Source: Castanea sativa
Taxonomy: Eukaryota; Streptophyta; Magnoliopsida; Fagales; Fagaceae
NCBI RefSeq assembly: GCF_040712315.1
Contig: NC_134015.1
Location: 48,949,964 to 49,013,963, forward strand
Direction of reading: 5' to 3'
Length of the DNA stretch: 64,000 nucleotides
Positions 60,906 to 64,000 of the stretch are shown in pieces; position 1 is the stretch's first letter, and every line of letters begins with the position of its first letter. The notes under the pieces are model-generated. The model made no database searches. It was not told the origin of the DNA and was given only the letters and a program-made list of their open reading frames with translations. Made by a program: the position numbers and the translations under genes.

Positions 60906-61500
60906 CCAGACTTGCATGAGTCTCAGAAACTTAACTTCACAAAAGGAACTTGAGTCTTTGTTCCAAGAGCCAAGAGGTGCCAAAACTGATGCGGTAAAAA
61001 AAATCCACCTATAACATGAGAACTGAGGAGGCAAACAAGAGTGAGAAGTGAGAACCAAGAAGCAATAATAGCAGTAAGTGAGTTTGGACAATTTGCAACT
61101 GCAATCAATGTGCCTCTTTTTTTTTTTTTTTCCCTTGTTAGCCATCCTTTTTCTCATAAATTTACAAAACCACTTAGATCTTTTCTAAAAATAACAGCCC
61201 GATTGGGTGATATTAACCCAATTGGGTTGAATGATTGTTCCTCACAAAATCACTAGGTTTGACTTGGTTTAGATGAGTCACTTGGAAAACGATCTAATTA
61301 AATACTCGAACCAGTGTATATACTAGGTTTTTGGTCGAACCGACCGGTCCAAACTAAGGTTAATAACTATATACTTAACTAATATATATATGTATATATT
61401 TTGATAACCATATACTTAACTAATATATTTGCTTTTGGGTGACATAACAAAATTGGCAGCACTTATCAAAAAAAAAAAAAACAAAATTGGCAGCAAAAAT
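60906..61500. other. Spacer with repeat debris
   Basis: Contains a T run at 61114-61129, a duplicated CATATACTTAACTAATATAT block (near 61368 and 61409) and the micro-insertion at 61462-61480. No gene is supported. Confidence 0.4.
61462..61480 (+). mobile_element. 19-bp micro-retroposition flanked by a 15-bp duplication
   Basis: ACAAAATTGGCAGCA occurs at 61447-61461 and 61481-61495. Between the copies is CTTATC plus thirteen A, matching the CTTATCAAAA-type tails of plant retroposons. Confidence 0.7.
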
Positions 61501-61559
61501 TGCCTAATCCTACTTACATTACTACCGGTCAGTCACCCCCCACCATAGGAACCAAAAAA

Positions 61560-62053
61560 ATGTCTGTAACGAAGGGCCCTTTATTAAATGGAAAATGACT
61601 CAATCCTACCCGCGAGTGAGATAGATCTATCCACGGACCAATACAATTGAACCTTTGCTCCACGATAACTCAAACCTCTCACTCTCCTTTCCCTTTTCAT
61701 CCAATCAGCATCCGCTGTCACCCACACCATTTCACCGCACCAGGTAATACAATCAAAATATAGAAAAAGAAGAAAAAGAAAAAGAAATGCTTGTTAATTT
61801 AATTTTCGTTTCTCTCTTTCACATAGGAAAAACAAATACAAAACACGAGCGAACGCACTCATATAATCACCGATTGACGAAGAGTGCTTTGAAACGCAGA
61901 GATAGAGACACACACTCTCTCTCTCTCTCTCTCCTTTTTTCTCAGATCCAAAATCTCTCAGATCTTCGTTTCGGATCCAGCTCGGGGAATCCGAATCCAC
62001 CAATCGGATCTGACCGACCTTTTCCCGGAGCTCCAGCCATCGCGGACCCAATC
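61560..62053 (+). promoter_or_regulatory. Promoter and 5' UTR of the gamma-adaptin gene
   Basis: Upstream of the start codon a (CT)n tract at about 61913-61935 lies in a leader that then becomes more GC-rich (CAGATCTTCGTTTCGGATCC). TATA and transcription start cannot be fixed from sequence alone. Confidence 0.5.
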
Positions 62054-62085
62054 ATGAATCCCTTCTCTTCCGGAACGCGTCTCAG
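62054..62085 (+). CDS. AP1G: Gamma-adaptin, AP-1 complex large subunit (first coding exon only)
   Basis: ATG 62054 starts MNPFSSGTRL plus two bases of the next codon, then a GTAAAG donor at 62086. This N-terminus is the conserved start of plant gamma-adaptins, in which (S/R)DMIRAIRACKTAAEERAV continues in the next exon. Gamma-adaptin is a large subunit of the AP-1 clathrin adaptor at the trans-Golgi network and early endosome. The rest of the window is intron 1, so everything downstream is outside. The ten-residue match is short, but the context (TPS, NHL, NHL, gamma-adaptin, as in Arabidopsis) makes it convincing. Confidence 0.88.
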
Positions 62086-62710
62086 GTAAAGCTCCGATTC
62101 CTTTTTCTATCAGATCAATTTCACATCGAATTTTTGTTTGCGCAAATCGAAAATTTCAAAGCTGATCGTAATTCGAGTCGATTTTGGTTGAAAATCGCGG
62201 TTTATTGTGATTGTTTGTCGTTGTAACTTGAATTTGTTTGATTTTGGATAGTTAGAGACTGATATATTCAGTAAGAATTGTTGAAGCAAATGTTGAAATG
62301 TGCGAGATTTTGCATTGTACATGTGATCTTGACGCTGTGTGATCTCGTTTATGTGCTGAAAAACAAGGACTTGGATGTGTAGTAACTGAGAATGAATTGG
62401 AATTGTTGGGGGCAATGCCTTTTTCCTAGTTTAGATTATTGCAAATGCTGGCAAAAGTGGTGCCCGAAAGGGAAGTGGGTGCTCTCTAGTCTCCGGAACT
62501 ATCTTACGATTCTAGCGAGGGATTGTAGAGTGGTTTTAGGAAATGAATGAATTTTAACACCAAACTCAGCTCGTGTGATATCATTCCTGGCAGAAAGTCA
62601 ATCCTAATTCTTAACCCATATTAAATCCTATTCCCTTTCTAATTTATTTATACCGGGAGGCACCCTTGAGTTTTTGTTGGAAACAGGTTTAAGTTTAAAT
62701 CTTCCCGTAA

Positions 62711-62798
62711 TGGCCAGTTTGGATGGAGGGGGAGGGCGGGGAGTAGAGTAGAGTTGGCCGGGAATTAGCCTCTACAACCCCTCCATACAAACTGGCCA
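62711..62798. mobile_element. 88-bp Tourist-like MITE in the gamma-adaptin intron
   Basis: The left arm TGGCCAGTTTGGATGGAGGG and the right arm CCCTCCATACAAACTGGCCA are inverted with a single mismatch. TAA flanks both sides (62708-62710 and 62799-62801). Length, TIR type and TSD fit Tourist/PIF-Harbinger MITEs. Confidence 0.85.
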
Positions 62799-62845
62799 TA
62801 AAACTAATATAAAAAAAAAGCATTCACTTGGAAGCTTAACCTTTA

Positions 62846-62977
62846 GGTTTTTATTTTTTTTGTTTGGGGCGGGTAAGATATACATGTACATATTGGGTTT
62901 TGAACCCATGACCTCACTCTCCAGCCATTCTTGTGGGAGGAGGAAGTTCCATTTGAGCTAAAGCTCATTGGCAAGTA
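62846..62977 (-). mobile_element. SINE in the gamma-adaptin intron
   Basis: On the minus strand TAGCTCAAATGG (box A) and GGGTTCAAAACCC (box B) precede an A-rich tail. TAACCTTTA flanks it on both sides (62837-62845 and 62978-62986). Confidence 0.75.
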
Positions 62978-63055
62978 TAACCTTTAATATCAAAAAATCT
63001 ACTTAGTTATTTTACCTAAGAATTGAAAATCATATATATATATATATATATCTTC

Positions 63056-63172
63056 TAGCTATTGAGTTGTAGCTCTAATGGAGCTTCTTCCCCTTGTAAA
63101 AGCAAGGTGGAGGGTAAGTTTGTGGGTTCAAGACCCAATGGGTGGTGTTTAACTTACCAACAAAAAAGAAGA
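63056..63172 (+). mobile_element. Second SINE, plus orientation
   Basis: TAGCTCTAATGG (box A), then GGTGGAGGGTAAG, then GGGTTCAAGACCC (box B), with a short A-rich end. It is related to the SINE at 62846-62977. No clean target duplication was found. Confidence 0.6.
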
Positions 63173-63727
63173 TGGTATTTTGGAATTGCAATTATTCAAG
63201 AGTAGTGCCTATACACTCCTTGTGTATTTGAGTTTCCTCCTGTTTCTAATAAAGTTATTTTTAGCTATTAAAAATGAGGGAAAGATTAAAACTATCTTGT
63301 ATGTTATGAATTTCCCTTTTTAACCTAGTTACCAAGAACATTGAGGTCGCACTTTTTAACAAGAACATGGTTTAAGTTATTGAATTTGGAACTGTTACTC
63401 TTTGCATCTTTTGATTCATACAATATGGTTGCTAGATTGCCATGCAATTATCAGGTTGTCACGTGTGTGACTTAATTCTACAACTAATATGGGCTTTGAG
63501 CCTTTGGCTCAAGTAGTAATGGGTGGGTTAAGATTAGCTTAGGTCTTAGATTCAGAAATTTTCAAGCTGCAGAGGGAGAGGAAGGTTAAAAAAAAAGGAA
63601 AACAAAAGTTTCTACTATTTGAGAACTTCTGCTTTTAGTTTGTTACGATGCTGAAGTGGCCTGGTCAGTCCTTTGTTTTGCTCCCCTTTTTGATGAGACA
63701 TGTAAGAGTCTATACCTTTTTCTAACT

Positions 63728-63895
63728 CTTTTTTTTTTTGTGGACAAGAAATGATAAAATTTTATTAGATTATCAAAAATAGAGTCACCCAAGTATACAG
63801 GAAGTATACACTAGGGACAAGTAACAATCAAACGCACAAATTACAAGCATCCATCAAAGAAAAAACAGAAAAAATAGAATGACTGCCTATTACCT
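63728..63895 (-). mobile_element. Retroposon 3' tail fragment
   Basis: T-rich start, then GATAAAATTTTATTAGATTATC and ACCCAAGTATACAGGAAGTATACA, a sequence type I recognise as a common plant LINE tail in reverse. A similar T-rich GATAAGTAATAGTGTTTTATTG stretch follows at 63940-63970. Confidence 0.35.
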
Positions 63896-64000
63896 TTTTC
63901 TAACTCTTTAATTTTTAATTTTATGGTATTTAATCTTATTTTTTTGATAAGTAATAGTGTTTTATTGAAAAAGAGGAGATACTTTATGTGCACAGGTCAC

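Larger units (their letters stand above)
62086..64000 (+). other. Intron 1 of the gamma-adaptin gene (partial)
   Basis: More than 1.9 kb with no acceptor-exon pair for the expected next exon. It holds a small MITE, two SINE pieces, an (AT)n tract at 63031-63051 and retroposon tails near 63730-64000. Confidence 0.7.

Noticed and set aside
61794..62051. Minus-strand frame over the gamma-adaptin leader
   Set aside because: It comes from the (CT)n leader read backwards. The conserved MNPFSSGTRL start lies on the plus strand.

Overview
The window is nuclear DNA of a woody eudicot. The genes have introns with GT-AG borders, the intergenic space is AT-rich, and a dense mix of plant transposons surrounds four single-copy genes. 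The retroelement families (a Tat-type Ty3/Gypsy element with a long antisense reading frame, and tRNA-type SINEs) remind me of Fagaceae such as oak. That placement is inference, not proven here.

Gene content, left to right: (1) the 3' three-quarters of a class II trehalose-6-phosphate synthase of the TPS8/9/10 type (2-2376, +); (2) an NHL-repeat membrane protein gene with seven exons (17972-21502, +); (3) a second, divergent NHL-repeat membrane protein gene with six exons (31731-36683, -), convergent with the first; (4) the first coding exon and part of intron 1 of a gamma-adaptin (AP-1 large subunit) gene (62054 onward, +). From memory, Arabidopsis chromosome 1 has the same order: TPS9, two NHL genes, gamma-adaptin 1 (At1g23870 to At1g23900). 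The four genes are therefore an old syntenic block, and nearly everything between them is transposon.

Mobile layer: a 6-kb decayed LINE (11312-17360) sits directly against a 947-bp TIR element. A SINE has a perfect 12-bp target duplication (22231-22457). A GC-ended hAT-type MITE lies in an intron of NHL gene 2 (35025-35657). A structurally complete 10.15-kb Tat-lineage Gypsy element (37322-47475; TSD TATCT) has landed in one arm of an older inverted repeat. A 3.19-kb PIF/Harbinger-like element (49356-52542; TSD TAA) carries a Myb/SANT-like relic, and its empty site survives in neighbouring tandem repeats. Two LTR-like relics of one family lie at 53315-54114 and 56491-57332, with a reversed third copy near 8.86-9.41 kb. 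A Pack-MULE-like element (54386-55489; 9-bp TSD, arms of about 310 bp) carries a captured exon of an MSI-type WD40 histone-binding gene. A 5'-truncated but well-preserved LINE lies at 57604-60905 (-). An 88-bp Tourist-like MITE and two SINEs sit in the gamma-adaptin intron.

The genes do not form an operon or pathway. They encode sugar-signalling (TPS), secretory-pathway membrane (NHL) and vesicle-coat (gamma-adaptin) proteins. The strongest candidates for something undescribed are the Pack-MULE with the MSI fragment, the Harbinger element with its empty-site paralogues, two micro-retropositions with 15-bp TSDs, the intron triplication that copied a 3' splice site, and the TGG-to-TAG decay signature in the first LINE.
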